The notes beneath the pieces are model-generated. The model was given only the letters and a program-made list of their open reading frames with translations. It was not told the origin of the DNA and searched no databases. DNA of 64,000 nt, taken from NCBI RefSeq assembly GCF_023343835.1, contig NC_064437.1, positions 1,498,001 to 1,562,000 of the forward strand. The letters are read 5' to 3'. The stretch comes from Lagopus muta. Lineage: Eukaryota > Chordata > Aves > Galliformes > Phasianidae. Of this stretch, positions 1 to 12,607 are shown in pieces (position 1 is the stretch's first letter; the number at the start of each line of letters is the position of its first letter). Made by a program: the position numbers and the translations under genes.

Positions 1-3000
1 GCACGCGCCTTCTGCTGGGGATCTGGCAGGGCTCGGCAGCACTGGGACCTGCTGGGGAGCTGAGCTGACTGTGCGGGCTGCCATCCTGCACGCTGGCACA
101 CTGCACACAGCCACGGTCTGTACTGTCACTGCCAACATCAGCACGGGAATCCCATCGAGACAGGCTGCTCGCCTTCAGGATAAGCCAAGAAGAGGTGAGA
201 ACATCTCGAGAGACCTGAAGTAACAGGCACATGTAAGAATAAAGCTGGCAGCAGTTCTGAAAAATGACTGTTCTTGCTGAGGTTACAGTCAGCAACAGGG
301 CATGAGGGCAGACAGAGCAGCCAGGTACAAGGCTCAGCCCCTGCAGGTCCCCCCCATACAAGCAAAAATGGCCAACAGGCATCTTGCTGTTGCCTGAATT
401 CATGCAGTGTGACACAGGAGGACATAACACAAAGACCTGGCTGCCCTTAGAGACCAATGTGAGCGCTGAGATAAGACAGCCCATGAGCAACAAGGCATTT
501 CTGATCAGAAAAGTGACTGGTCATACAAAGGAAGAGTGATGGAGGCAGAAAAGATGATTAAAGAAGGGCCTGGCAGTGGCGAAAGGAAAAAAGAAAGAGC
601 TTGGAAGAGCAGGGGAAATTAAGGAATTTTCCACAGTTTATTTGGGTGCTTCTTCATGCAACCTTCCTAGAATGGCATAAGAGTTTAGTATTTTTTAATA
701 GAATAACTGATATAGATGGAAAACAATATTGTCAAGCACACAACCCCTCATCACGGGCTGGTCTTCACCCTGCTGAGAGCATGCACAATTGCTAAGCAAC
801 AAGAAAACATACATTTTCTTTACACTAGCACTGTTCTTTACCTGTTTCTATGTCAGAGTTGCCAAGATAAAATAAAACGTCAGGGAAGAAGTGATTGTGA
901 GATGCCCTGCATGCTTCAGGGGGAAGGGAAGAGCTAACTTTTAGTTAGGTGACTTTTCACAGTGCTTGCAGTCAGTAGCCATGGGATGATTCTCCCGTGA
1001 AGCACGCCCTGTGGCAGCCCATCTCGATACCAGCAGTTGGGAAGCTCCTCTCTAACGCAGGTCATCGCTGCGTCCCTACATGTCAAAGCATCCCAAAAGG
1101 ACAGTGCTAACATTACTGCCAATAAAGCCATTCTAAAAATATAAATTAGGCGAGGTATTTCAAGAGACTCCAAAAGCAGGGTGACGGCAGGGTGACAGCA
1201 CGGCCCCCAGCCTCTCCTCCATCTCAGGGCTGTAGGATTTCTGCCCAAAGCACGGGGCAGGGATGGGCTGGAGGAGGGTTGGAGGTGCAGTGCTTAAGAG
1301 GAGCTCCAGAGGCTCAGAGAGGTGAACGCAGTCCTAAGGAGGAGGAGGATGAGACCGACACAAGGGGAGGTGGTAAAGCGTGCCTTCCACACCTCCCTTC
1401 CACCACAACCAAGATGCACGCTGTGTCTATTCCGCTACTGACTGCATTAGGGGCAGATGTTACACTGCTTAATTCTACCCATCCTAACCCATGCTAGTTC
1501 ATTCTACCCTTCCTAATCCATATTTTGCTCTTAGCTCCATTCAAAGAAGCAGCAAAGCCGACGACGTGCTCTACTTAAACATATACCTATGATTGACATT
1601 TTTAAACCACCGCACCAAAATCTGATGCTTTAAAATAGTCGTTTAGCCTGAATAAAAAGAATTCACCATCCTAATTTGAGATGAGCTCCACCAGCCTCAA
1701 CTTCCTACAACAAGGAGGAGGAGAGCCCCAACACAGCACAGCAACCACGCTTCCAAAGAAAGCAGAGCAAACCCAGTCCTTAATAACAGTATAAATGTCA
1801 CAACAAAAACATCATCTGGAAGCTGCATGCAATAAACTGCTCCAGCCCTCCCTTAATAATGTCCTTAATAGAAGCCCAGCACAGGAACCCGTCCTTTGGG
1901 CCCACAAGTGGGAGGTTTTATGCTTTGGGTTTTGTTTTCTTTTCATCTTTTTAAGTACAAAGCTCATACTCACTCCTCGCCTTCACTCAGTTGCAACGTC
2001 TGCTGGCTCACAAGCTCAGCTTCTAAACGATGGTCTCTCAATAGCTCTGTGACAGAAAACTTTAAATGACATGTTTGAGGATTTTTCTTGTATTTTCCTG
2101 AATGTTTCCAAAATTGAAATGCTGAACGAGAGGCAGAAATACATCACTAATTACTGGTTTGCAAGACAAGTTCCCTGCGTTGAAGGGGCAAAAATAATAA
2201 TTACAACTCACTGCAATTTATATTATCATCGGAAGATCAGTTTTTGCTACATTCAATAGTTTGAAATCATACACTCTGTACCTCCATTCCCACAGATTTA
2301 GGGGCCTTTGAGTTCTTCTGAGGGGCTGACACCAGTAATTCTTGCACAGACCTTGGAAGTGACGTTTTGGAGCGCTATAAATGGCCACAGAAGACAGAAC
2401 CACAGCACCTAGCAACACTTACGTTTGCAGAGCAAGAGCTGAGCCAACTGCAAAAGAAAGAAGCGACTAGAAAAGTCTGTCCTTATTTTAGAGAGTCTGG
2501 ACAGCAGCACAAAGAAATTACGCACGTCTAGGCGCTTCCCAAGGGCTGAGCAGGACCCGCTCTACCCTGAAGGCCTCCTGAGCTCTTCCCAATTAATTAG
2601 CATCCAGTTGCATTCGAGCAGATCAGCCCTCATTTAGCGGGCAGCTGATGGGGGGGTTTTTGCTTTAGCACCCAAGTACTGCAGTTTTGGTATGCAACTT
2701 TGTGAGTTTTTAAGTCTTTACAACACCTCGTACCTCTAGCAAGATGAGGAAGGTCCAGGATCCATTTTGGTCACAGAATAACCAACTACCTCTAAGAAAG
2801 ACGCCTGGAGAGCCCTCGGCAGCACGCCTGAGCACACGGGGCTGCTCCTCGAGATCAAGCAGTCTGAGCAGCGCTCACAAGGTGGATGGACAGAAGGCAG
2901 AGCTCCCTGAACTTTCCCACAGTTCAACAGAAAGCACGGCTTCTTATGGCACTACCACGCTATTTGTCCTTGTAAGTCTTTTTGTTGTTACCTCCCAGGA

Positions 3001-3914
3001 GCTACATATAAGGAGATACATTTACGAATTCTAAACCCCTGGGGAATGATGTAAGATATGGCACTCATAACAGCAACTTCCTTAGCAACTTTGCGCTTGA
3101 TTTAGAATGTATCTCAGAGAACTTCTGCCTTCTGTATTATCCCTAGTGAGTAATCACATATGTCAGAACAATCTGCATTATGTTAGATTATTTTCTGATT
3201 TCAGAGCTATAGACTAATGCTTCACAAGTGAATTGAGCACGTAAGCTTATTCTTCAAAGGCAGAAACCTCTGTGGTGACTGGAGAGCAAAAGAAGCCAGG
3301 GCAAAGAAAAATTACAGTTCAGTTTTCTTGCCTAGCTCTGCTCTGACACGGGCAATGGGAATGGGCCAACACTGCACGCTTGGCCCTGGACAAACCCCTC
3401 CTCCTTTCAGATGATTTAAAATGATTTAAGTCATTCCCACGAGCAAACAATTCTCCATTACCAACCTCACCTGCAACAGCTGAACAGGACCCAAAAACAG
3501 GACTGTTAATCTGAAACTGCTCTATTCCGGTACTTTACTCTTAACCCTTTCAGGTTCTTCAGTCTGCTGTAGTTGACTGAGAAAACAGTGTCCCAGCTTG
3601 CACCCAAGTGACTTGGGGTTACTGTATTGAGTTTCAGTCCGTGTACAGGTTATCGTGTCTCAAATTAAACAGCATAAAGTTTACAGCACACGTTTGTTTT
3701 TAACTGCTGTTCCCCCAAGAAAATGCAGAGAGGTAAAGCTCGCCACATTTACTGTTCAACTACAAGGCTGTAAGCTCCAGCTTGGCCAAGAGCCTTCAGT
3801 TTTGGTGTCTGGATACCGAACAAAACGCATTGTGCACCAGTCAGGATTCACATACTGCTCTATGCATTACAGCTCAATTAGAGGAGCAAATTCACAACCC
3901 AAAACCTACAGACC

Positions 3915-4216
3915 AGGGGCTAAAAGAAAGAAGTGGACAGATTCTAGCAGGGCCTATTGTCATAGGACAAGAGGAAATGTTTTCAAACTAAAAGAGGGGA
4001 GATTTATATTGGTTATAAGGAAGAAGTTCTTCATGCTAGTGGTGGTGAGGCAGTGGCACAGAGCTCCCAGAGAGGCAGTGATGTCCCATCCCTGCAGACA
4101 CCCAAGGTCAGGGATGGAGCTCTGAGCACCTGGTGGGGCTGTGGGTGTCCCTGTTCACTGCAGGGATTGGGACTGAATGGCCTCTGAGGGTCCCTTCCAA
4201 CTCAAACAATTCTATG
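3915..4216 (+). mobile_element. CR1 LINE fragment, sense
   Basis: The segment reads as the 3' part of a CR1 non-LTR retrotransposon. It has a 'catagga caagaggaaatg' block, a 'tataaggaagaagttctt' block, a 'gaggcagtggcacag' block and the terminal 'ggtcccttccaactcaaaca attctatgg'. It is truncated at its 5' end and sits inside a PDE4B intron, antisense to the gene. Boundaries are approximate. Confidence 0.85.
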
Positions 4217-6602
4217 GACTGCACGACAGCCTCTGGCACTGACAGGCAGTGGCAGGCAGGTGACATGAGCCCCCAAGGGCTGGCTGCACGGCTCACCTCG
4301 CATCACCACCTGGCACCAACCACAGCCACTGAAGACAAGCAAATCCAATGCTGAAGGACAAGCACCAACAGAACAAACAGGTTTCTTACGTCTTGGCAGC
4401 AGAAGCCAAGGTATCTCAAGGGAGTCTCACAATCAGAAGAACCATTCATAACAGACCAGAGATAATAGAGGGTTGCTAATGAACTGATCTCGTAGCTTGG
4501 TTACAAGTATTTAGAAATGTGATTTATAAGTGGACTTTGTTGAGTTTGGCTGGGGAACAATGCACAGTGCATGGAATCCTACCCTCCCAGCCATGCAGCA
4601 GGCAGGAGCAGAGCTGCAAGAGCAGCCGGGCTGCTAAACAGACACAGCACGACATGGGAAAGAACATTCCTATGTGCATCCCAGCACAACCCAAATATTC
4701 TCATTCTTTCCATTCCTTAATTTCTCATCTAATGCAACACTGGACTCCTTCTACTGCAAGGAGCTCACAACTTAGTCCTCTGCCTCTTGATGTGCACGCA
4801 AGGCCCAGGAGGGCACAGTGGCACTGGCAGGCCTGGGTGCTGGCAGCGGGATGCACACGTTCTGTCGCACCATGCTCCAGAGCTCAGGCAGCACTGAAGC
4901 AGCACAGAGGCACGTGCCACAGCCAGCACAGGTCCCACGCTGCAGGGCACAGCTCTGCCTTATTCTACACACCTTCGCATCGACGCTTCAAACAGCCACG
5001 CTGCTGTCAGGGCAGCACAGAGCAGCCCACCACCCGATGTGCCAGCGATGATGTGCCATCCAGCACGGCTCTGCTGAGCGCCAGCGATCTGCTGCACACA
5101 GGAGGGTGGCTCTCCAGGGAACAAAGCAAGCAGGTTTTGATCTTTCCTTTCAGATGAAGTCATCATTAGTCAGAAGTTTAAAGATAAAAGAAAGTTGTGT
5201 CAAATTCTTGTCTGATTCAGCTTTTCTATCAGCTGTATTTCCATAATCTCCATTTATTTTATATTCTTGGGGAGGACGAAGTTTGAACATAATATTTCAG
5301 GAGCTTCATTGTCTTTTGCTAATTAATGGTGACTCATTTCTTTCCATTCTAGATACATTTCATGCTGTCTTACTTCATTCTGGATAGAGGTGTATAATTA
5401 TAACTGAATCATTCAGGGCCCTGTGTGCCTTCAGCTACCTCTGCTGCGAGTGAGTTCCTCCGGGCAAAGCCTGCAGCGCAGCCTTCAGCATCAGCTGCAA
5501 AGAACCAGCAGGCTCCACGTGCAAGTCAAACTAAAAGGGGATGTTATAAGCAGAGGAAAAGCCAACAAATCTAATAAATGCAAACTAAGGAAAATGTAGT
5601 ACTGCAAAAACATAAATTGTGCACAAAAAGAAACACTGTAAGAAATGACAACAGGGAAAGGTAAGTTTTTTTTCCTTAACTGAAGATTAACCCAATGTTA
5701 TGTTTCTTCTTAAAATTCCTCTGTACCAACTATCTGAAGCATAAATTGTATTTATCATATTCAGGACTTCTGGAAAACATCAAAACACAAAAATCTATCC
5801 AAGAACTTCAGAAAACAACAGCACCAGGCAACATCTAAATACAGGCAGCAGAGCCACTTACCTGCATGCTGAGAAAACCAGTCAGTGACAAGCAGGTGAC
5901 AAATGACCCGTGCAGCACGAGGCGTGCAGTCGCACCGACCTGCTGCTGGAGATCAGAGCAGGGCAGGGGACACCAAGGACAGCAGAACCAAAGGCTTTTC
6001 TCCTTCCCACACGAGGCACACATCCCCTGCCCACCACCTTGCCAAACCCAAGCGGGTGGAAACCGCAGTGAACTTTTCAGGAGATGCCTGTGAAGCACAG
6101 CAGACGCTGTAAGCATATCACAACAGAACCTTGCAGCTTTTTCAGATCCTGTCTGGAGGGGCTCCTGGCTCTCCAGGCCATGAAATCCAGAGCTTAACAC
6201 CAGGACTGAGCAATGCTTAAATGCAGCAGATAAGATTTCAAAGGAAGCTCACTGAAGAGCAAGCAAACAAAATCACTCAACAGCTGAAATCCTTTACGAT
6301 TATTCACAGTCAACACTCCTATCTTTCTCAGTGTGAAGAAACTCAGGTCAATCATACTAATTCTGTTTTATGAACCTACACTACCATATGCATTGTCCAG
6401 AAACAGCACAATGCAATTAAAAATTGTTTATCCCATAGAATACATAGAATGCTGTGAGGAACAGAGCTGACCTCCTTTTCCTGATGCATGCCCTATGGAA
6501 ATGCAGCACAGGCTTTTGAGATACAGGAAGCATGTTCAATGGGAGCAATTGATCCTGGTTTAGCACAAGAGAACAGGATGTGATTTACACAAGTAATTTA
6601 CT

Positions 6603-6660
6603 GTTTGGAGCAGATGACATTCAGAGGTCCCTTCCAACCTCAACCATTCTGCGATTTAAA
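6603..6660 (+). mobile_element. CR1 LINE 3' tail, sense
   Basis: Only the last ~55 bases of a CR1 copy are recognisable: 'cagaggtcccttccaacctc' followed by 'aaccattctgcgatt'. A short 'catagaatacatagaatg' motif about 170 bases upstream may be another degraded end. Confidence 0.7.
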
Positions 6661-7394
6661 TATTTTTAAATATAGACAAAAATCAGAAGTGTGCTTATAA
6701 GGTGCTTCTTTCCCCCTCTAAGCTTATATTTTCCACATCATATGGAAAGGCAGCTCATCTCTTTTTTCTTCTATTTTTGGGTTGCAGCATATTTATTCAG
6801 TTCTTACCTCGTTGTACTTGAAATAATGTCAGAAACGAGACTTCAGCCTATTGCACAGGGTAAGCAAATCTCCATACCCTTCCCCATCCTAACTTCCCAT
6901 ACCTATCCCTTGGCCAGTTACCATCAGCACAGCAACTTCACAGGGGCCAAACCCAGCTGAACTCAGCATCTCTGCTGAGCATGCAGTCTTGGGCTCAGTT
7001 GCCCAAAATCCCACCGAATTTTGTTGTTTTGCACTTAACTTTGCATCACATCTGCTGCACACTGTCACCACCTGGAGAAGAAGCACGAGTACTGCAGGCA
7101 CCCAATGCAATTTCCTTCCAGATTTTGATCATTTCCTGCATCATAAAACCACTTCTGAAGAAACCGAGCCCTAGAATTGGCCACTGGTGAATGACTAACA
7201 GTAACACAAGCTCACGAACACACAAAGCACTACAGTTAATTGGTTAATTACGAATGCTGTGAATAATAATAATAATCTTTAGAAGAAAAGACTCCAATAG
7301 CAACCAGTTCTGTCAGAGACAACTTCCTTCAAACCTCAGAGTTCTCGTTTGGCTCTGACAGATGAGTGAGGCATAATTAACACCACGCATATTA

Positions 7395-7840
7395 GAAAGG
7401 CAATGAAGCTGATGTGGGGTGTGGAGCACAAGCCTTATGAGGAGTGGCTGAGGGAGCCGGGCTGCTCAGTGTGCAGCAGAGGAGGCTCAGGGGAGACCTC
7501 ACTGCTCCATAGCTCCTCAGGGCAGGCTGTGGTGAGGTGAGGGTCACCCCTGGCTCCCATGTAAGTGGTGACAGGACGAGAGGCGATGGCCTCACATCAT
7601 GCGAGGGGAGGGGCAGGTTGGATGGTAGGAAAAACGTCTTCTCTGAAAGAGCGGTCAGGGAGTGGAATGGGCTGACCAGGGAGTCACCAACCCTGCAAGT
7701 GTGGAAGGGAGGGGTGGATGTGGCACTGAGGGACGTGGTTCAGTGGGAAATGCTGGCGGTAGGTGGGTGGGTGAGCTGGGTAACCTTGGGGGCCTTTTCC
7801 AACCTTGGGGATTCCATGGTTTAATAGACGCTCTATGACC
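7395..7840 (+). mobile_element. CR1 LINE fragment, sense
   Basis: This is about 440 bases of CR1 3' sequence. It includes 'cagcagaggaggctcagggg', a 'gacaggacgagaggcgatgg' block, 'cttctctgaaagagcggtca' and the end 'ccttttccaaccttggggat tcc'. Reading frames through it (for example 7537-7824) derive from the repeat and are not host genes. Confidence 0.85.
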
Positions 7841-10800
7841 TAAAAAGGTGTGCTCCTCATTATATTAAGCACAGAAGCTTCTCACCGAATTCTTAAAGCT
7901 GCCTCAATGTCCTCATGCTTTGGGACGGAGCACACAGCAGCTTTGCCACAAACACTGCAGGTGCCCCCAGGGGCCTGGGACAGACCCCAGCCCTGAGGAA
8001 AGGCTCAGGCTGCTTTGGATGCTCTGCACTGCTCCCAGCCCACTGCTCACACCCTGGTTCCTCCCACTGATTATCACAAACACCACAGGGCTGCTGAAGA
8101 CATCGTAACAACCCTTATGAAAATACAGGGGGTGTGCATTCAAGGCTGCTGTAAAGCTCCTGCAGTCAGACTGCCACCGCAGACCTGTATCCTGTACACT
8201 CCTTCTCCTGTATGATTTACAAAAGCTGTTCTGTACGTGTGCTGCTGTGCCATTTCCACACAAAATGCTATTACACCACAGCCGGCTTGCTGTTATTGCT
8301 TTGGTTCCAGTCTGCTCATTTTTTTGCTACTTACAGCAGCACTGGCCTCAAGAAAACACAGTTCTCACAAAATAAAAAAAAGAGCAAAAACACCCCGAGG
8401 AGCAGCTTTATTGTTAGGTTCCCATGTATCTTAGTGGCAGTGTTATGTAAGTCACGGCCCAGCTCACACAGCTTACCTCTGCAGTACCACTGGCAGGCAG
8501 AAGTAAGGCAATTCCTGAAGAAAACATGGCAGGAAAACACTCGACAAGCAATCAGCCATACCTTATCCTCTGCTGCTTCCAGATAACACATTCTCTACTT
8601 GAACCCTGTTATTCCCTTCTTCCAATCAGGCTGTGCTTCCTCCATCAGCACACTCTCAGCCTACTGAGTGGCACAGCACTGATGCTGCACATGAATTCTG
8701 TAAGCTCAAACCAAACCAAATTCCCCCTAACCTGTATTTTTGAAAGGAAGCAAAGTAGTAACGCTGCTGTAACACCATTCTGGCTATGTTCTCCTTTGCT
8801 ACACCACATTCTGCAGAACTTGGTAACATACAGCACTGTGCACAGCGCGTGGTTATTTCCAAATCCCCACCTGAGCTCCATGATCTGCATCAGAACTAAT
8901 CCCACCTGAATTACTGGCATCCTACAGTGGTCCACAGGCAGCACAACTATTTAGGTTCTAAGCTTACTCCAGCAAGTGCTGATAGAAATCAGCTGAGATC
9001 TTTTGGCTATACAGGGGTAGGGGTGTTGGTTTGAGTTCTTTGTTTGGAATTGATTTCGTGTTTTTTTTTCCTTCTTTGCCATCGATTTGTCTTCACAGCT
9101 TTGGATGCCAACAGAACCCTGTGGTGGAATTATTTCCTTTAGAGGCATCTCAGCCCAACCATTACCCTCCCTAAGGGTAATGCACACAGATGAATACCCC
9201 AGCAGTTAGCAGAAAGCACTGCACTGCACAGATGGGGCCTCTCCAGAATTGCTCTGGGAAGAACAACAGATACATCATTATACATAAAATCCCTCCCCGG
9301 ATTTCAGTATGAAATCTCATCTGATGACAGAGACATTTGTCATCTGGCATTCTGGTCAGTGCAGAGCCCAAAGAGCAAAATGCTCTGCAGCAACAGAGGT
9401 AAGAAAGTGTTTGAAGAAACCACCAGAAAGCAACAGCATTCCAGCACAAGCACTTGATAACACAAGCACTGAGCGTGCAGCAGAGATTTTTGTACTAGAA
9501 AGACACAGAGAAACTGGTGGAGAGTGGCTCAGCAGAACGCATGCCCCAAAGAGGCACACAGCACACGTTTTCCCAAGGATGTGATGGAGTTTGCAGGAGC
9601 ACTGACCCCAACAAAGGCAGATCCCTGGCCACTCCTTCCGAGCGTTTCCTGCTCAGAGCAATCCTTCAGTGATGGGGTTTTGATTTATTCCTGCCTCTCC
9701 AGAAACTACCTTCTTGTTTTTCTGTTCCAGATGATAAATTTCTACAAAGACAACAATGGTTTGCACAAACAGGAAACAAAAGCCCAAACCAAAGTGGTTT
9801 CTTTGTCTGGTGCATAATGCCCACGGAAAGCCGTGCTTCCATCACATTTGCTCTACGTGACAGGGACAATGTCCCTCACAGAGGTTTTGCATGTGCTCCT
9901 GAAGACATACAAGTATGGCAGTGTAATGAGGAATCTGTGTTTCAGAAAGTCAGCTTGTGTCACTGGAAAGCCCTTCCGTAGTCTTACAGTCAGCAAAAAA
10001 AAAAAAACCAACCAGATGATTTCTCTGTGCACAACAGGCAGATGAAATAATGGCATCTCAAAGAATTAGGCTTCATGGCATAATAACGAGGCATGCCACA
10101 ACTCTCTTTGGAGTTTTGCACACAGAACAACTTGCAGAGTGCTCAGGCTTCTCCATGCCTCCATGCTTCTGAATGAGTCCCGTTGGTCTCCTCTAGAAAG
10201 AGCCTCCAACCCACAACTCTGAAGACTCAGGAGAAAAAAAAATATATCATACTAAGGGAATGTTAAAAAAAATTACAGCAGATGCATAAGATTTATCTGA
10301 CAGAAAGCCCAAATCTGGGCCCTACATTATTTTTCAGTTGTGCAAACCCCAGATGTCCTTGACCTTTAAACTTAGAGCAGGGTTTCCCATTGCACGCTCC
10401 ATTAAATTCACCTCTATAACAGCACCAACAAACTCATCCCCTGCAAGCTACAGCCAGACCGTACCTTGGGAAACAGAAACAGGCCAGGACCATCCACTGT
10501 ATCCAGATTTGGCTGAATAATGGGTTCTTACCACAGGGTCCCACTGTTGCTTACTTTATCCTCCACTTTTCCTTCCAACCCTTAACTTTTGATGTGCTTT
10601 ATTCCACCACTAACATGCATGAACATGCCATGCCGTCAGACTTCTCTCCTGCTCCCAGGATCTTGTTCCTGAGCAGTAACACATTTTGCAGTTACCATTC
10701 TTTCATGCTCACACACATCACTTCATGTTTATCACACTGAAATTTTCCCATCACTTCACTGCCCGCTCACTGAGTCTCTTAATGCCCACATCATCCCAAG

Positions 10801-12183
10801 GCTGTTCCAACACAACGACGCAGAGTGGACTTACAGAAATGTAAGCTGCCTCCGGGGCGCATTTCACACAGGACTGTACCCCAATACAGGAGCTGAAATT
10901 AATTAGTCAGAAGCCAACTGCTTATTGATTAATAACAATAAAGGAGTAAGCTGAGTACCACTGAGAAGCGCTTTCTCTCTGACTGGTGTGCTGTTCCAGA
11001 ACTTGCCACCTGTGACACCATTCCCTTGTACTGACTCTCCTGTGATGGAAGAGAGGAACAGCATTGCCCTCTTGTGTTGTGATGAAGCTAATCATCAATT
11101 CACTGCTGCTACTTGCAGTTTTTTAAGTCATGGATGAAGGTTTATACAAAGACCAACGTTACAAAAGTGCACATTATGAACAGACTCCACATTGTCCTGT
11201 AGACAGGATTACAAATTGTTGCACACACACGAGAGAGAACACTCTTAACATGCTCATAAGAGGTGAGCCAACCAACCACGGGCTATCCATCTGAAATTAC
11301 AAACTCTTCTTATTAACTTTATTCACAGTAATTAAATGCAAATATTGAACAGAAGCCCCTGCTAATTCCTCTTTGATTTCTGTATCTCATCTACATTAAG
11401 TGCATCATTTTTAAAGTACCGTAACAAATTAATTTAGGATGTCCTCTACCATTTTTCAAATGCAAATTGCAATGCTGGACTTGAAGACTGAGTGCTGAGC
11501 TTAACAGAAGCTAAAACCAGATCCAGACTATGAAATAATGAAGTGAATACACCTTGCAGCAGCAAACAAAATCGAGAGCAGAGTACATAAAACCTTGAAC
11601 CCAAAGTGCTATTGAAACATGAAGCTGAGAGGACAACGTTCACAGCACACTGCAATGCCACTGCAAGAATCATATGGCAAGCTGGACTTCTTGCTTTATA
11701 TTGCCATCAAACTCTACCATTGCAATTCCAGAACATGACCACTTGCAGCTTATCTTCCCCTCCCTGCCTCCAGATGAATTCCCTTGCTTTTACACTTAAA
11801 ATTCAGTTTTTGTTTTGGAACTCAACTCTCTGCATTCCCCTGCCCCCTTTAATCAGCACTCCCATAGCTTCTTTGGGACTTTTCTTGAGCTCAATATTAG
11901 ACTTAAATGCCTTTTCCTAACAAAGAAAGTCTCTTCTTAACACCTGGACAGAAAATAGCCCAGAAGCCAAGGCCTGGATCTGTCACAGAAGAGTTCAACA
12001 CCATCCTAAACTCTTCTGTGGGTGAAAAGCTAATAACGCAAATCCCTTCTCCAGAATCAGAAGTTACAGCACAGAAGTTTCTTGGAGATGCACAAAAGTG
12101 AACAAAAGAGGTCTGCAACATAAGCAGAGTTTCCAAAAGGACAAACAATTACTCTGTAAAGGTCACTCCACGATGCACCAGCT

Positions 12184-12240
12184 GATACACATTCTAATAA
12201 ATTATTATTAACAATTCTAATAAATTAATAAATTATTTCG
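12184..12240. repeat. AT-rich low-complexity tract
   Basis: The block is made of repeated 'taataaatta' units, with 'ctaataaattattattaaca' followed by 'attctaataaattaataaat'. It lies about 130 bases downstream of the PDE4B exon donor, inside the intron. Confidence 0.7.
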
Positions 12241-12371
12241 TGCCCTTCAGAAAGAAAAAAAAAGCAATACCACCATCACAAACAAAAGAACAAACAACAA
12301 AACACCAGCAAGTAACAACAGTCCCCAAATAAACAACAGCATGAGGGTTGTAGCAAAGGAAAATAACCTAC

Positions 12372-12607
12372 CAGTCTTGGTAAGTGGTGATTGCAATACT
12401 TGGAGGTGCCAACAAGGGCAGAGTTGTTGGCCTACAGACGATGTCTCTGTCAGGTGTCCTCGCTTTCTCTGTTTGTCTTTGGGACAGTGGTGGTAACTGC
12501 AGGTTGCCAGAACAGCACCTTCTTCCTCTCCAGAGGTCTATGCCCAGAGCATGGCTGGAAGTACTGTAGGACTTGCTCAGCCCACACTCCAGGTAATCCA
12601 GAGCATT
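12372..12607 (-). CDS. PDE4B: PDE4B coding exon: N-terminal region of the long isoform PDE4B1
   Basis: PDE4B hydrolyses cAMP and limits cAMP/PKA signalling; its N-terminal region targets the long isoform within the cell and precedes the UCR1/UCR2 regulatory modules. Read on the minus strand, this 236-bp exon encodes about 78 residues that match mammalian PDE4B1. Landmarks in order are DYLECGLSKSYS, LGIDLWRGRRCCSGNLQL, PPLSQRQ, ARTP, RPTTLPL and PSIAITT. The acceptor is TTTTCTCTTTGCAG just before AATGCTCTG, in phase 0. The donor is GACTG|GTAGGT at 12372/12371, in phase 2, splitting a codon expected to be the Cys of mammalian QECFDV. Relative to the mammalian ITTVSQEC, the sequence reads ITTYQD plus the split codon, one residue shorter. 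The upstream partner is the exon at 14430-14535; the downstream partner is outside the window. Identification rests on remembered mammalian protein sequence and the match is strong. Confidence 0.95.

Larger units (their letters stand above)
1..12371 (-). other. PDE4B: PDE4B intron (part), after the second coding exon
   Basis: This stretch follows the donor site of the PDE4B exon at 12372-12607 on the minus strand and runs off the left edge. I looked for the next expected PDE4B exon, which begins with CFDVENG and continues into UCR1, and did not find it, so it should lie further left. The stretch holds CR1 copies near 3.9-4.2, 6.6 and 7.4-7.8 kb, short AT-rich tracts and otherwise unique sequence. 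The open frames here are short, lack splice-compatible borders or overlap CR1, so none is called a gene. Confidence 0.75.

Noticed and set aside
4519..5157. Plus-strand open frame of 212 codons
   Set aside because: The peptide is rich in Ser, His and Gln with no recognisable family. It lies in a PDE4B intron, and frames in other phases overlap it.
7537..7824. Plus-strand open frame of 95 codons
   Set aside because: It lies wholly within a CR1 3' segment, so it is repeat-derived.
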